Source: Siderastrea radians (Eukaryota > Cnidaria > Anthozoa > Scleractinia > Rhizangiidae). Taken from it: DNA of 64,000 nt. Made by a program: the position numbers and the translations under genes. This document shows, piece after piece, positions 11,601 through 23,290 of the stretch. How positions within the stretch are numbered: position 1 is the first letter of the stretch; each line of letters begins with the position of its first letter. The stretch lies in NCBI GenBank assembly GCA_964017195.1, contig OZ024894.1, positions 2,308,260-2,372,259 on the forward strand. The letters run 5' to 3'. Under the pieces are notes generated by a model. It did no database searches. It had not been told where the DNA came from and was given only the letters and a program-made list of their open reading frames with translations.

Positions 11601-12504
11601 AGGTTGTGGGCAAATTAAATTGGCACCAGGTAAGGGATGGACTATTAGAAAAGTTATGGGGGCGGAGGGGGGGGGGCGAAGTACAAAAAAAATTCATCCA
11701 AGAGAAAACTGAGAGAAAAAAATTCATGTACACGTACAGCGAGTAGCCCCCCCCCAAAAAAGTTCTTGCATACGGGAAAAATAATATTCCTGTAACCAAG
11801 AAAAAAAATTGTGCAGCTCCAAAATTCCCTACCACCTCCGCCCCATAACTTTTCTAATGGTCCGTCCCTAACTCAGAAGGTGGACGAAGTGTCTCATTGA
11901 CCATAGCCACGACCGGTGAATATTAGGTACTTTCTAGTCCAGTATAATTTACAGAATTAAAAGAATTAACAGTATTAATAGGGATAATTAATGACGTGAT
12001 TAATTGTCTAGAAACAACAAGAAAGCACGAGACACACGCTACAGTATCAACGCGTATGGCCAATACCTTTGCAAGCTCTCTGCCGGGGGCGGAGACATAT
12101 TGATGAGTACATGTCTGAACAAGGACAAACAGCTGGCGCTATCCATGGCTGCCACCGCCCGGGAGATATGGCGTTGCGCATGGGTAAGGTACTGTCCATA
12201 TACTGCAGGGGTTGCGTAGCGTGCCTCATGCTCAGTATCGTTGTCTGGTAATTTCCCCTCGACTGTTTACCTTTGGACTCGGAAAGTTCGTGGAACTTAG
12301 CTGGGTTTTTCTTTCTTTTTCTCAAAAGAAATAGATTGAGCTCAATTTTTCTTTTGAGAAAGAAATACTCGAAGACAGTATGTGTTAAACCTTTTTGCAG
12401 CATGCATAGACATCTCCCGCTACGTTTGTTCCCGTTATTGGTACAGTTGCAGCGATAGACCTTGGATGAAGCCTATCTGCCGAAAGACATGCGGGCTGTG
12501 CTAA
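6541..12504 (+). CDS. Astacin-family metalloprotease with C-terminal ShK domain (5' exons missing, frame break)
   Basis: A secreted zinc endopeptidase of the astacin (M12A) family. Seven exons are visible: 6541-6723, 7592-7715, 7810-7955, 9889-9971, 10256-10398, 11193-11262 and 12401-12504. Phases agree at every junction except after exon 4. Exon 1 has the propeptide aspartate-switch motif (F-E-G-D-I) and a basic activation site before the mature start near V-I-P-Y-T-I. Exons 3 and 4 together carry the zinc motif HExxHxxGxxHE followed by Q-S-R-P-D-R-D; exon 5 has the Met-turn S-I-M-H-Y. The last exon is an ShK domain. Astacin-ShK proteins are known in cnidarians, including nematocyst and mucus metalloproteases. 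Exon 4 is broken: in its reading frame a TAA falls at 9969-9971, just before the donor, and exon 5 needs a frame one base different. The seven-A run at 9954-9960 is the likely site. It could be a pseudogene lesion or a homopolymer sequencing error. Confidence 0.9.
6899..6912. repeat. Poly-G run (14)
   Basis: An uninterrupted G run in the intron after the first visible astacin exon; prone to length error. Confidence 0.9.
7341..7374. repeat. (GAAT)n microsatellite
   Basis: About eight tetranucleotide units in an astacin intron. The same motif recurs at 41966 inside the GPCR. Confidence 0.95.
7592..7715 (+). CDS. Astacin exon: N-terminal subdomain
   Basis: Encodes the helix-rich N-terminal part (R-A-V-K-A-I-E-D-G-M then the conserved H-T-C-I-R-F). 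It enters with two bases completing Ala and leaves with GC before GTAAGC, matching the next exon. The open frame continues upstream of 7592 but that part is intron. Confidence 0.88.
7810..7955 (+). CDS. Astacin exon: start of zinc-binding motif
   Basis: Contains the Cys-rich stretch S-S-C-K-S-F-I-G-C-R-G-G-R-Q and ends in G-I-V-A-H-E-I, the first half of the HExxH motif. The donor is G|GTATGC. The motif is completed in the next exon across a 1.9 kb intron. Confidence 0.9.
8622..8687. repeat. (AAT)n microsatellite
   Basis: About 21 trinucleotide units with one C interruption, in the large intron that splits the zinc motif. Confidence 0.97.
9360..9601. mobile_element. MITE with ~45-bp terminal inverted repeats
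   Basis: The left end 'ggccccagttgtttaaag' matches the complement of the right end 'ctttgaacaactggggcc', and complementarity continues through 'taactttatcca(c/g)tggataagcc'. The terminus resembles GGGCC(C)-GTTGTTCAAAG elements spread widely in metazoans, often placed with ISL2EU/Harbinger. No target duplication is clear. Confidence 0.8.
9889..9971 (+). pseudogene. Astacin exon 4: second half of zinc motif, frame broken at A7 run
   Basis: Encodes H-A-L-G-F-Y-H-E-Q-S-R-P-D-R-D, which supplies the second and third zinc histidines, the Glu after them and the conserved Arg/Asp. After T-I-N the sequence runs into seven A (9954-9960); in the entering frame this gives TAA at 9969-9971 directly before a GTAGGT donor. 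The next exon's conserved frame requires a one-base difference. The catalytic residues upstream are intact, so the lesion is either very recent or a sequencing artefact. Confidence 0.75.
10256..10398 (+). CDS. Astacin exon: Met-turn region
   Basis: Contains H-N-F-K-R-Y, then S-L-G-V-P-Y-D-Y-G-S-I-M-H-Y (Met-turn with the zinc-ligand Tyr) and A-P-K-Q-A-G. The acceptor is 'atttag'; the donor GGG|GTAGGT leaves a complete codon, matching exon 6 at phase 0. Confidence 0.92.
11193..11262 (+). CDS. Astacin exon: end of catalytic domain
   Basis: Encodes V-T-I-G-Q-R then S-D-L-D-Y-K-Q-M-N-L-L-Y-K-C, the canonical end of an astacin domain. It leaves one base before GTAAGA, which is the phase the ShK exon at 12401 needs. 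Confidence 0.92.
11633..11869. mobile_element. MITE, 237 bp, ~38-bp inverted termini
   Basis: 'agggatgga..attagaaaagttatgggggcggagg' at the left pairs with the complement at the right end ('cctccgccccataacttttctaatggtccgtccct'). It lies in the intron before the ShK exon. No coding sequence. Confidence 0.85.
12401..12504 (+). CDS. ShK-domain terminal exon of the astacin
   Basis: After 'ctttttgcag', a 34-codon frame runs to a TAA at 12502-12504. It has six cysteines in ShK (SXC) order, beginning C-x7-C-x6-C and ending P-I-C-R-K-T-C-G-L-C. Its entry phase matches the end of the exon at 11193-11262. In cnidarian astacins this position is regularly occupied by one or more ShK modules. The lysine-tyrosine dyad typical of potassium-channel-blocking ShK peptides is not seen, so a structural or substrate-binding role is more likely than channel block. 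Confidence 0.85.
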
Positions 12505-15355
12505 ACAGCTAAGAGAAAAGGTAAAAATAAATTGAGTTAATTTCTATTTGAAATAATCCGAAGTCAGTGAAAAAATAGGCACTTTCTTCCTTGGTTGGTT
12601 ATCCCGACACCGGAGAGCCTTACAGACACTGAACTAATAGAATAATAATAGAACAATAAGTGATTCCATGTTTGATCAAAAAATCCTCGCTACTTAACCA
12701 GCGGCCTTGAAAGCAAGGTTGAGGCAAACCCTCCTGCCAAAAACATATATACACACATAAAAGTCAAAATAAAATAAAATAAAATAAAAATCAAACAAAT
12801 ACGAAGTTACAACTACAAACGGTACTGTAGAATTTGATCAGATAGTCCTCTATTGATAAGAACCTCACTAATATTCTTATTTCGTCTTCTAATGTTTCTT
12901 CACTTTTTTAGTCGTGTGCAGCTTTCAAGAAGAATATATCAGGAATATGTATTATCAATGATTCACTAGTCACTAAATGAATGATTTAATAAAGCAAGCT
13001 GCATTGAAAACTGACTATTCACTGATAGTTTTTCTATTATTAAATCTATTGTAGTTGGTTCTGCACCCATCGGTGTCTCTGAAAACCGTAGGTGGTGAGC
13101 CGGGGCCGAGGGGTAGGGGGGAGCTAAGTTCGGCAATTTCGATGCGATAACCTTTATTACACATAGTAAATCCCACCAGATAAAACTGAAATAGTCATTA
13201 CAAATTTAAACTTTAAACACATTTGACCACTTTCTATCTATCTGCACTTAATCCACCGATCTAAATCAGATACAACAAGAAAAGATAACGTCATGAACAG
13301 AAAGTCCTTTTTTCCCGCCGCGCAATTACTTCATTTCGCAAGACTGAAGCGGTTTCTTTTCAAATTTGTGAAGTAATATATCAAACACGAGAAAGAGTGT
13401 TTCATCAGGATATCCAAACCCCGAGAAGTGGGTTGAAAAAACGAGGCGCAGCCGAGTTTTTTTGACCGACTTCGAGGTGTTTGGATACCTGATGAAACAC
13501 TCTTTCGAGTTTTTGATATGGCTTCTCAAACCATTCATAAATCTTGGAGAAATTCAAAGCAGAAGTTCGCTAAATTTTATGCTAATTAAGATCCGGTATC
13601 CAAACCACCGTCACGGTAGTGATTTCCTTTGTTTTCTCTTTATGAATTATTAATGAGTTTGAGAAGAGTTTTGAAAGAACTTTCATCAAGTGGGAGGCCA
13701 TTCCACAATTCACAGCACCACTGTAAACAAAGCTTTTCTTAAAATTCTTAGTGCGAGGTTTTAGAACGACCAACTTCATAGTTTACCGTTTCTAGGAACA
13801 TTTCTCTGGCAATATGATATTAGGGTGGGTTCATTTTTCTACAACTGCCAGAATTTAGTTCGGTTTTTTCCTTCAACTTAATCTAAACTGTCCACCAAAG
13901 TCAAAACTGAAAAACAATATCATCCCCAAAGTTTTTTCATCACAATGGACAGCACTGCTATGCAGCTTTCTGCTAGCAAGACTTGAAGATTTTGACATGA
14001 TAGACTCAAGTTAGAACCACCTTGCAAAGCATTATCAACGGCCGCACCACCGAGAAATACAGCTCAATGGCTTTTACTCTTACGGACACACGTCAGGATT
14101 CACCCACAGACGAGACTCAAAGGTTTAACTTAACATATTTTTTTAACATTATTACCACCAGTACCGTTGTAGATAACCATTACCACTAATCAGCTAGTCA
14201 TCTGAATGCATGGTCACGCATTCAGAGCATTTGATGGGCTTAATGTCAAATACTACTTTACAATTCGTAGCGACATGGTATACCTGATCACTGTATACTG
14301 GTAAACAAGGGATGGGATGGGAGTGGGACGCCGCTACTCTATGGAATAGTAGGAAGGCACTTGCCGCCGTACCTCTTTTTGATCCTTGATCCTGGCTATA
14401 TCTGTGACAAAAATGTTTTGGTTTTCCTACCCCATTTAAGACAGAAAGTTTTGTTTCTGACCCAGTCTAAGACAATCACAGTATAGCATTTCAGCTGAAA
14501 TTTATTCCACGGGCAACGTTTTAAAGTAATTTTGCCAAGTTGCGTCGATGCTGAGAGATTTTCTTCTGAAGGGGAGGAAGTTTACATTTATCTGTGATGA
14601 ACGCAGCCAATGCCAAAAGGATACCCCGTCTAAGAGGGGAAGAGAAGAAATACCGAAATTGTATACCCTACGGAGAGCCCTATCTCCCTCCTCCTAGTGG
14701 TTGCTGAATAAGTTCTTAAAATAGGGATATGTAAAACCCTCCACGAATCACTTGAACTTTGCACGACTGAATGAATAACACAAATGACCATTGCACGAAT
14801 CCACAATTCAAGGGTGGTTGTGTGACGCTATTGCTAAAACGGTCTTCATGATCATATATATAAAAGTTTTTTGAAAACTTTCCTTGTGCTCCTATATCCT
14901 TGGAAAACAACACTCATTTATATCAGTTCGTCAATTTGTATGCGTTGAGGATTTTTTCAAGTTTACACGCTCACGACCTTTTTCTATTAGGAGGCTTATT
15001 AAGACCTCAAACGCAGATGCTCGTTTGTGTATAGTAGGCTATCTGTTTACACACTTCTTGCTTTTGTGACATTCCTTTAGCGACCGAACCACTGCCCGTG
15101 TGCAAAATATTTTTTATACACTTAAAAGAGATAGCACTGTCGACACATCGCTACCCGAAAAAGTATCAAATTTGGGTGCATCAACACACCACCATATCAT
15201 TCTCCTCCGTAATGCCCGTTTCGTTTATTCTTATTTATGCATGTTACAGCATTCAACTATCAAAATCATCAAAGCCTTCATTGCAAGAAACAGCCTGAAC
15301 AAGAACGTACACTGCGACACTAAGAAAAGTTTTCCCCGACATTAGAACTTCCTTT
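12505..15355. other. Intergenic, apart from one fold-back element
   Basis: AT-rich sequence downstream of the astacin stop. A fold-back MITE lies at 13377-13520. Open frames such as 13462-13653 and 14716-14913 have no domain and no plausible splicing. Nothing else recognised. Confidence 0.5.
13377..13520. mobile_element. Fold-back MITE, ~145 bp
   Basis: The arms 'atatcaaacacgagaaagag' and 'ctctttcgagtttttgatat' are inverted, and complementarity extends through 'tgtttcatcagg' and 'gtttggatacctgatgaaaca'. It has a short central loop and no coding capacity. Confidence 0.8.
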
Positions 15356-15625
15356 CGCGATAGCCCTACTGCGCAAACGCCGGTGCAAAGGAAGATGAAG
15401 TAAACGGATTTAGGTTAGCACTAAACGCGATTGGAATTGTTTTCGATCACGTCTACACATTTGAAGTTGGATTCTGGACTTTGCTAACTTCAAATAGTGT
15501 TGGCTTTGCCAGCATTCTGAATTTCTAATCCTTTATCCTACACTAGGCCATACTCCGGCTTCCTTTTAGAACCTTATTCTAGACTAGAGAACGATAATCT
15601 CTACCCTATCCCGCTCTTTTAAGTA
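15356..15625. repeat. Dispersed repeat, also at 59300-59460 and 60215-60305
   Basis: The part '...gatttaggttagca...ttgaagttggattctgg' recurs at 59340-59450. The next part, 'atcctttatcctacac(t/c)aggccat' through 'aacgataatctctaccctatcc', recurs at 60222-60303. The two parts are adjacent here but separated by about 800 bp at the other location, so one copy has been interrupted. Confidence 0.75.
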
Positions 15626-15825
15626 AGATAAATATACTTTTTATATACTTCTTGTTGTTATTTGAAGTCAGATAAAAACATGTACAGACATCGTGTAAAC
15701 GACAAAAGCGCTCATCAGTTCGTATACGGCCTAAAAATGTGGTGTCATGTAATCCTCACCGTCCGTTCAGTTGGAAAAACTGTCAAACCTTACAACTCCC
15801 TCCAGGGACATTTGACATTTTTATA

Positions 15826-16005
15826 CAGTGGAACCTCGATTTAACGAAGTGCTACTGAAGTGACTGGGGAATTTGGTTTGTTATATCGAGGGTTCGTTAT
15901 ATCGAGGTACTTTTCCATACATTACACTATTACTGGACTGAAGACTATCGTTCGTTATACCGGGGACTTCGTTATATAGAGGTTCGTGAAATCGAGGTTC
16001 CACTG
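15826..16005. mobile_element. pogo/Tigger-like Tc1-mariner MITE
   Basis: The termini CAGTGGAACCTCGATTTAACGA and ...ATCGAGGTTCCACTG are inverted, flanked on each side by TA (15824-15825 and 16006-16007). CAGTGGAACCTCGAT ends and TA target choice are typical of pogo/Tigger elements. At 180 bp it has no transposase. Confidence 0.93.
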
Positions 16006-16079
16006 TAAACACCAGCTGGGTAAAATCGAAAAAGAAAATTAGCAAACGGGTACTCAGATCAGCATGCACACGTTGATCA

Positions 16080-16720
16080 AGAGAAATAAGCGGGAAACTG
16101 AAACGTTTAATGTGTGCTTTTCAAATATATACGTTCTCAAGGAAATGAAATTGAGTGTGTATCAGGATTTTAGAGCGCAAAATAGCAAAAGTTTTTTATT
16201 TCCTTTCATAAGGTAACAGACCGGTGTGTTTATGCAGTGTGGTTTATAAAAACAACGAAATTTTATGAGGCCGAAAGCGACAAGGCGATGATGCTGATGC
16301 GAGCGCAATACCAATGGCTATATTGCACGTATGTCTGTGGCCTATAACAAACAAAGAAAATTTCCAGCTTTTCTCAACAGTAAGAGAGCAGTACCATATG
16401 CACGTTTAAAAAGGACAAATTCTTTAAGCTTATTAGTTAAATTGTTTTATATTTTTATTGATATTAACGGCAATGTCCATGCTTATACAATCTCAACTTC
16501 CTTACCTGATTCTCTATGCGAGATCTTTCCAAAAAAGCCACATTTTACAAAAGTACAATATTCTTGAGCTTCAAGCTTGTTATTATTGCGGTGATTGTGC
16601 AGTATCAACCGCAATGTGTAAATTTCTAAAATTAGCCTCCACTACCTCAGCCTGATTCTCAGTCCGAGATCCTCCGGTACCACTCCCTCTTCAATTCTTT
16701 CCATTTGTTAACACTCTTCG
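16080..16720 (+). repeat. ~0.7-kb repeat unit, copy 1
   Basis: Recognisable landmarks in order: 'atcaggattttagagcgcaaa', 'tgatgctgatgcgagc', 'tatgtctgtggcctat', 'aaatttctaaaattagcctc', 'tcagtccgagatc'. The same ordered landmarks occur at 28560-29260, and subsets at 26490-26620, 28020-28520, 30530-30700 and 34845-35010. Confidence 0.75.
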
Positions 16721-17039
16721 TTCAGCAAAATGTTTCTGACGTGACGTCACGGTGTCTACTGTACGTCAGAAGCCAATTACGTGGCTTGTTTTGTTATAAC
16801 TAATCGATCAGAAAGTAAACCGTAAAAATGCAATTCACAAAAACGCCATTCAGCAAGATTAATGGCAAGATAGTAAGAAGAAACAGCTTTTTCTTTGCCT
16901 CTCTGGATAACACTGACGCGATTCAGCAGATGAGCAGACACAACTACATAGAAGCAATTTCAAGTACGACTCTTTACGTATTTAGGAAAGGAGAGTTACT
17001 TCAAACGACAACCAGGCGAAGACTGTATCACTAGGCGAA

Positions 17040-17720
17040 ATGGCAAATTTAAACGACCTTAAACGTGATTTAATCCTGTCTTAAACATAAGTTTAGTAAG
17101 TTTAAGTTGCTGTTTAAGCAACTTATACCTAAGTTTAAGTTTTGCTTAAACCAATATTAAAATAACTTAAGGTTCATGTCTAATGTAGGTTTAAGCCCTT
17201 CTTAAATACGCGCTAAACAAATGTTTAGTGTTGTTTAGTAGAGTCATTAAAGGTATTTTAAATATATGTTTCGGGCATGTTTAATTAGAACTTAAACCTG
17301 CATTAGACATGAACCTTAAGTTATTTTAAGGTGGGTTTAAGCCAAAATTAAAATTGGTTGTAGGTTTAAGTCCTAATTAAATACACCCGAAACAAATGTT
17401 TAGTGTCGTTTAATAGAGTCATTAAAGGTATTTTAAATATATGTTTCAGGCATGTTTAATTAGAACTTAAACATGCATTAGTCATGAACCTTACGTTATT
17501 TTAAGGTGGGTTTAAGCCAAAATTAAACTTGGTTGTAGGTTTAAGTCCTAATTAAATACACCCGAAACAAATGTTTAGTGTCGTTTAATAGTCATTAAAG
17601 GTCACGTATTTTTAGTTAAATATTAGTTCTAGTCACGTTTAAGAGCTATATCAAACGACACGAAACATGTGTTTCAGACATTAAAACCTAGACTTAAACT
17701 CGCCAAAATGCGTCTGAAAC
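17040..17720. repeat. TTTAA-rich tandem array, ~175-bp period
   Basis: Successive segments starting near 17186, 17361 and 17535 share 'aaacaaatgtttagtgt(t/c)gttta' and 'gtcattaaaggtattttaaatatatgtttc', giving a period of about 175 bp for roughly 2.5 units. The proximal part (17150-17200) is an inverted copy of a piece of the unit. A related but not identical TTTAA-rich array lies at 25985-26440. Confidence 0.8.
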
Positions 17721-20248
17721 AAGGACCTCAAATCACTGAAGTGAATAAAGTGAGTAAACAAGGTACCATTTATCAACAAATCTTTATTGTCAATTCTCTT
17801 AGCTTCCTCCTTGTCCCATTTAAGTATAAAAATTTAATAATTAAGTGATAAAATACACTCCATTTCTTGTTAATAATCAATACATTCTATCTTTAATTTT
17901 CTTAAACTGCACCATTATACTTTTTTGATCCATGAATTTCTTTAAAAGAAAAAAAACCTCCTTATATTCCAAACCTTATATTCAAATTAAAGTTCAGACA
18001 CATCTTCATTGGGACCGTTCTCTTTTCCTACAAATTCGCTGACCTGAGAGACACGAAGAAAAAAGAATTTTTGCCCTGGGTGGTATGAATGAATGTTTGA
18101 CCTTAGCAAAAAAAAAATCACTCAGTGAAACCGGTACTAGAATGGATGCTCTTTCAGATGACTAGTACCTGCGCCTACAGTTCTACTGTACAAGCTGTTT
18201 TGTTTGGATGCTAATGAATAATGAGTACATTAGCACTTGAAAGGTCATTTGTTGCTCCTAGGCATTGCTACAATGTTATCCAGGACAGATTCCTCTTTCC
18301 TCCAATCTTTAAAATGTAGTTCACCCAAAGGCAAAACATTGGACTCTGTAAAAAGGCCATTGTTTCAAAGCAAATTTTTGCCCTACTTAATTTTTGTTTA
18401 TAGCTGACTTATCCAGATTTACAGTGACTATGATAACTGGGAGTGTTTCTGATCTGCAATAAGGACTTCTTTAAGCCTGTCTTGATGGGTATTGAACTTG
18501 TTGATCCACTTTGTACACGTGTCTGATCTGTTGGAATGAATGAAAGGATAGTATTAAATTTACTCTTACCCATTACAGTAGAAATAATTCCTATAGACAC
18601 TGACCCAGGTAACAGTTAAAATGTGCAGTTACTGTGGACGCTTTTACAAGTCAAACTGGTATATGTGAATTACATTGCTGACTCAACCCATCACAGAACT
18701 TTCCTGTTTTCCCATCACAGAACAATGGGTAACCTTATTTTTGAGAATATATGGAAAATGGACCTAAGCTATTCACAAAATCATATATTTTAGTTACATC
18801 ATCATTTAATAGCATGTCAGGGAAAGTAAACAGTTCATTGCACAATAGAAACCAAAATGGACAGCAAGGTTAGCAATGCACATGGTAGATAAACTTACTA
18901 TCCTACATGACAGTATCAATTAACTAGTCAATAAAAGTGCATTTTATCTAAGTTTTGAACAGTACAGGACAGGGGAATTGCAGCACTACATGAGGGTCTC
19001 CTGTGTGTAATGATGCTATGTTGAGCACAATTTTTAAGCATCAAACACTCATGTAAAAAAAATTACATACAAGTGGGTGTAAAAAAGACACAAATTTTCT
19101 GAAAGTGCAATTTAAAGTTGGAGACAAGCTCATTTCGAGCATGTATCAGTAAATAACACAAGTACAGAGTAGAAGAAGTTATGTAAGAATCAGAATAAAC
19201 TATGTGTCGTGACCCTATTCATACCATAGGTGACAGAGCAGTAGAAGTATAGCATGTGTGATGCTTGACCAGTATTGTGTTTACCATAACCAAAAATTAA
19301 TGCATGAATTATGGAGGTTTATATATGGGTTTTGGTTGTTTAAAGTAAGGCCCTAACACTACAAATGAGAATGTTTCTGATTTTCATAACCAAGACCAGT
19401 TTCTATGGGGTGGGCCTGGGATGATTGGTCCCATACTTAAACCCATCCTGGAGGGCCTGTGGCAGTACTTAGTTCAGCCTCTCTAATTTCAACTAATCGG
19501 GCATGGCTGAATATAGCAGGGGCCAAGGCCCCAGCGAGCCAGCTCTTGGGATCACTGAGACATGCAAGTTTCACTACCATGGCATTGTGACATGCCCAAG
19601 GTTATTTTCCATATGACTGCTCTTTCACAAAATTTTCAAAAATAATGGAAGATAAATGTTGTAAGTTAAGTGAAGGGCCAGGTTCATAATTTAATAAATA
19701 AATGTACTGGCTAATCAAAAATCAAGACTTTATTCCTTCAAAGTTTCTCTGCGCCAAGGACTATGACTGTACTAACACGTACAAGTAACTAGAAATCAGA
19801 GAATATATGGTCATGCTTCAACTGTTCAGCAATCAAGGTTGGCTTAAGGTGAGGTCACCGACATCTAGGAATTTAATGCAATAATAAAACAAAAATCAAG
19901 AAACGCCCAAATTATTGGTCAACTCAAAACATAGCAGAATGCGTGGCAGTTTTTGATGACTATTAATAATTATCAATAACTGCAAGTATCCATAGGACGT
20001 ATTAGGATATTTTGTGTAGCCAATTAGGACGTATTAGGATATTTTGTGTAGCCAATTAAGTTAAATTCATCTAATTGTTTCTGGCCTTTACACTTCATTT
20101 ATAGTGTTATGTTGTTAGTTTGAAAACTTAACAAACAAGTCAAATACCAGATATGGAATTCAGTGCTAGTTTATTTTTAAAAGTCATCATGTGGTCAACT
20201 TTAAAAGTACGATTCCATGTACTGTAACCTTTGATAATATATTGAGGA
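17721..20248. other. AT-rich block, no gene recognised
   Basis: Long AT-rich stretch with many TGT/ACA tracts and only short open frames (for example a minus-strand 63-codon frame at 18409-18600). A short direct duplication of 'ggacgtattaggatattttgtgtagccaatta' occurs at 19995-20060. I see no domain. Confidence 0.5.
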
Positions 20249-20590
20249 TATTACATGGCGGTGCGAAGATATGAATTTTATTTTCGAGGGGTAAAAAACA
20301 ACATTTTACAAGCAAGCGCAGCAAGTGAGTAAAATATTGTTTTTTACCACAAGAAAATAAAATTCAAATCTTCAAGCCACCGTGTAATTTTCTTTTTATC
20401 ACATGGACAAGAGTATTTTTGCACAAATAACAGTGTAAGAGTGGGAAATGCCATCATCGATGTCCTCACTAGTGAGGATATGGAAAATATGCCACTCAAG
20501 TCCGGGATGTAGTTTCGTATGAACTTTACGACTGGTCTATTTTCTACTAAAACACTCTTGCCTATATAATAAAACACAACAGCAGTTGCA
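20249..20590 (-). mobile_element. Non-autonomous repeat, same family as 52495-52757
   Basis: Carries 'catggcggtgcgaagatatgaattttat' at one end, the central palindrome 'tcctcactagtgagga' and 'ctggtctattttctactaaaacactcttg'. The opposite-strand copy at 52495-52757 shares the central palindrome and the flanking blocks in the same order. Confidence 0.75.
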
Positions 20591-20929
20591 CATAATCTAT
20601 GTTCATACCATTTATTGATGTTAAATGTTGTGAGGGAGTGACTCTGCAGGGTGTGTCTTGACATTATTTTTTCTTCTTGAAAGAGTAACCCTTAGGGCAT
20701 GCTGTTTCCAGGTGATGTATTAAGTTGTATTAAAGTTACTGGTTTAATGTGTAAGTAAGGGATGATAAGACTGCAACAACAGGAAGACAAAGAAGCAAAG
20801 GGTGAAACACAAAAGTACATGCAAACTGGTAACCTTTTTGACAAATTAGGGATGTTTGCTCATCTGCTACACCTGTACTTTCAATTATAACATCATTTCT
20901 TTTCTTTGAATACCTAATATTTAGGGCCA

Positions 20930-23290
20930 ATTACATGCGCTGGGCTGGCCCATGATTAGCCCACAGGCGACCCAAGCTCAAAATAAGAATACGATCGAGT
21001 TATATGACCTTCGCTATAAGAGTTTGTATAGGAAATTCACTTTGGTTTTCAAAATGCTAAAATAAAGTTATGAATGTGGAAATAAACTTCAATTACCTTA
21101 ACATGGGATTGTCTTTGTGTCTTGTGTGTAATTTGGGTGGGATTCGTGGCCGTTTTAGGCGAGTTTTTGGTTTGGTGTTGTTTGCGTTGTTGTTTCTCCA
21201 CTTAAAACAAAGGAAGGCGGGTGACTGCAGACGACCGAGTCCAACAAATTGCTCTCGTATCACAATGCAATGCAGAAAATAACCATAAAAACACCACATT
21301 CACAAAGCCACGTAATTTCTGCATCCCACTCAGCCTTCGCGGTGGTCGAACGGCAATTCTGGTCTGAGAAAATTTGAAAAACATTCAGCTATCGGTGATC
21401 TTCCCGTGTGCTGGGCTTTTGGTGTGGACACGGCCGTTGCATTCTGCACTCTCATTGGTCAATTCAAACCACTGGTCATGCGCTAACAAGCAGCCTGCAA
21501 CAGCTGCTAATTTTCTCAGACCAGAATTGCCGTTCGATCGCCGTGAAGGCTGAATGGGATGCAGAAATTATGTGGCTTTATGAATACAGTGTTTTTATGG
21601 CGATTCTCTGCGTTGCGTTGAGATACGAGAGCGATTTGTTGGACACGGTCGTCTGCAGTCACCCGCCTTCCTTCATTTCAACTGGAGAAACAACGACGCG
21701 AACAACACCGAACCAAAAACTCACCTAACACCGACACGAATTATGCCCAAATTACACACAAGACACAAAGACAACCCCATGTTAAGGTAAAGGTAAACAT
21801 TCTTTGCAATATTTCATGTTGATAGGGACATTTCAGTAATATTCAGGGACATACACTGTACATTACATGTTGAAACTGCATACTACTGGCCACATAGTTT
21901 GTGTAGGAAGCCTGTGGACTGTTAAACATACCGAAAGTAAAATTGGGCCAAGCAATTATATGGGAAAATCTCAGCCCAGTTTGCCAGGATCCCAGCAATG
22001 TGATGCCAGAATCCCCGCTAGCCAGGCTGAAAGTTTTCCATGTAAACTGTGTTTACTAGGCCAGGGTGACTTGCAAATGTACATTGAATACCAGGCTGAA
22101 CAGTCACCTTGGCGTGAACCAGCCTGGCTAATCACAGGCGGCCCAAGCTCAAAATAAGAATACGATCGAGTTACATGTATGTGACCTTCGCTATAAGAGT
22201 TTGTATGGGAAATTCACTTTGGTTTTCAAAATGCTAAAATAAAGTTATGAATGTGGAAATTAACAAATCGCTCTCGTATCACAACGCAACGCAGAGAATC
22301 GGCATAAAAACACTGTATTCATAAAGCCACATAATTTCTGCATCCCATTCAGCCTTCACGGCGATCGAACGGCAATTCTGGTCTGAGAAAATTAGCAGCT
22401 GTTGCAGGCTGCTTGTTAGCGCATGACCAGTGGTTTGAATTGACCAATGAGAGTGCAGAATGCAATGGCCGTGTCCACGCCAAAAGCCCAGCACACAGGA
22501 AGATCACCGATAGCTGAATGTTTTTCAAATTTTCTCAGACCAGAATTGCCGTTCGACCACCACGAAGGCTGAGTGGGATGCAGAAATTACGTGGCTTTAT
22601 GAATATGGTGTTTTTATGGTTATTTTCTGCATTGCGTTGTGATACGAGAGCAATTTGTTGGACTCAGTCGTCTGCAGTCACCCGCCTTCCTTTGTTTTAA
22701 GTGGAGAAACAACAACGCAAACAACACCAAACCAAAAACTCGCCTAAAACGGCCACGAATCCCACCCAAATTACACACAAGACACAAAGACAATCCCATG
22801 TTAAGGTAATTGAAGTTTATTTCCACATTCATAACTTTATTTTAGCATTTTGAAAACCAAAGTGAAATTCCCATACAAACTCTTATAGCGAAGGTCATAT
22901 AACTCAATCGTATTCTTATTTTGAGCTTGGGCCGCCTGTGATTAGCCAGGCTGGTTCACGCCAAGGTGACTGTTCAGCCTGGTATTCAATGTACATTTGC
23001 AAGTCACCCTGGCCTAGTAAACACAGTTTACATGGAAACCTTTCAGCCTGGCTAGCTGGGATTCTGCATCACTTTGCTGGGATCTCGGCAAACTGGGCTG
23101 AGATTTTCCCATATAATTGCTTGGTCCAATTTTACTTTCGGTATGTTTAACAGTCCACAGGCTTCCTACACAAACTATGTGGCCAGTAGTATGCAGTTTC
23201 AACATGTAATGTACAGTGTATAGCCCTGAATATTACTGAAATGTCCCTATCAACATGAAATATTGCAAAGAATGTTTACCTTTAAGTTTA
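20930..23290. repeat. Nested inverted-repeat complex, ~2.3 kb
   Basis: The segment 20990-21800 reappears as its complement across 22260-22930. A second unit, 21800-22145, reappears as its complement at 22935-23290. A further partial direct copy ('ggcccaagctcaaaataagaatacgatcgag') sits at 22140-22260. Mirror frames such as 21408-21728 and 22279-22494 encode nearly the same peptide on opposite strands simply because the arms are palindromic. A fold-back or composite transposon is the simplest reading. Confidence 0.85.

Noticed and set aside
12004..12251. Extra astacin exon or separate gene between the catalytic and ShK exons
   Set aside because: Two overlapping frames are open, but neither matches a known module, and the flanking astacin exons already join in phase without it. 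Left unassigned.
12310..12362. Regulatory hairpin before the ShK exon
   Set aside because: A ~24-bp A/T-rich inverted repeat ('ttctcaaaagaaa' and 'tttcttttgagaa') is present, but in this AT-rich intron it has no other support.
21408..21728. 106-codon plus-strand gene
   Set aside because: Almost the same frame exists in mirror image at 22279-22494 because the region is palindromic. No domain and no splicing context.
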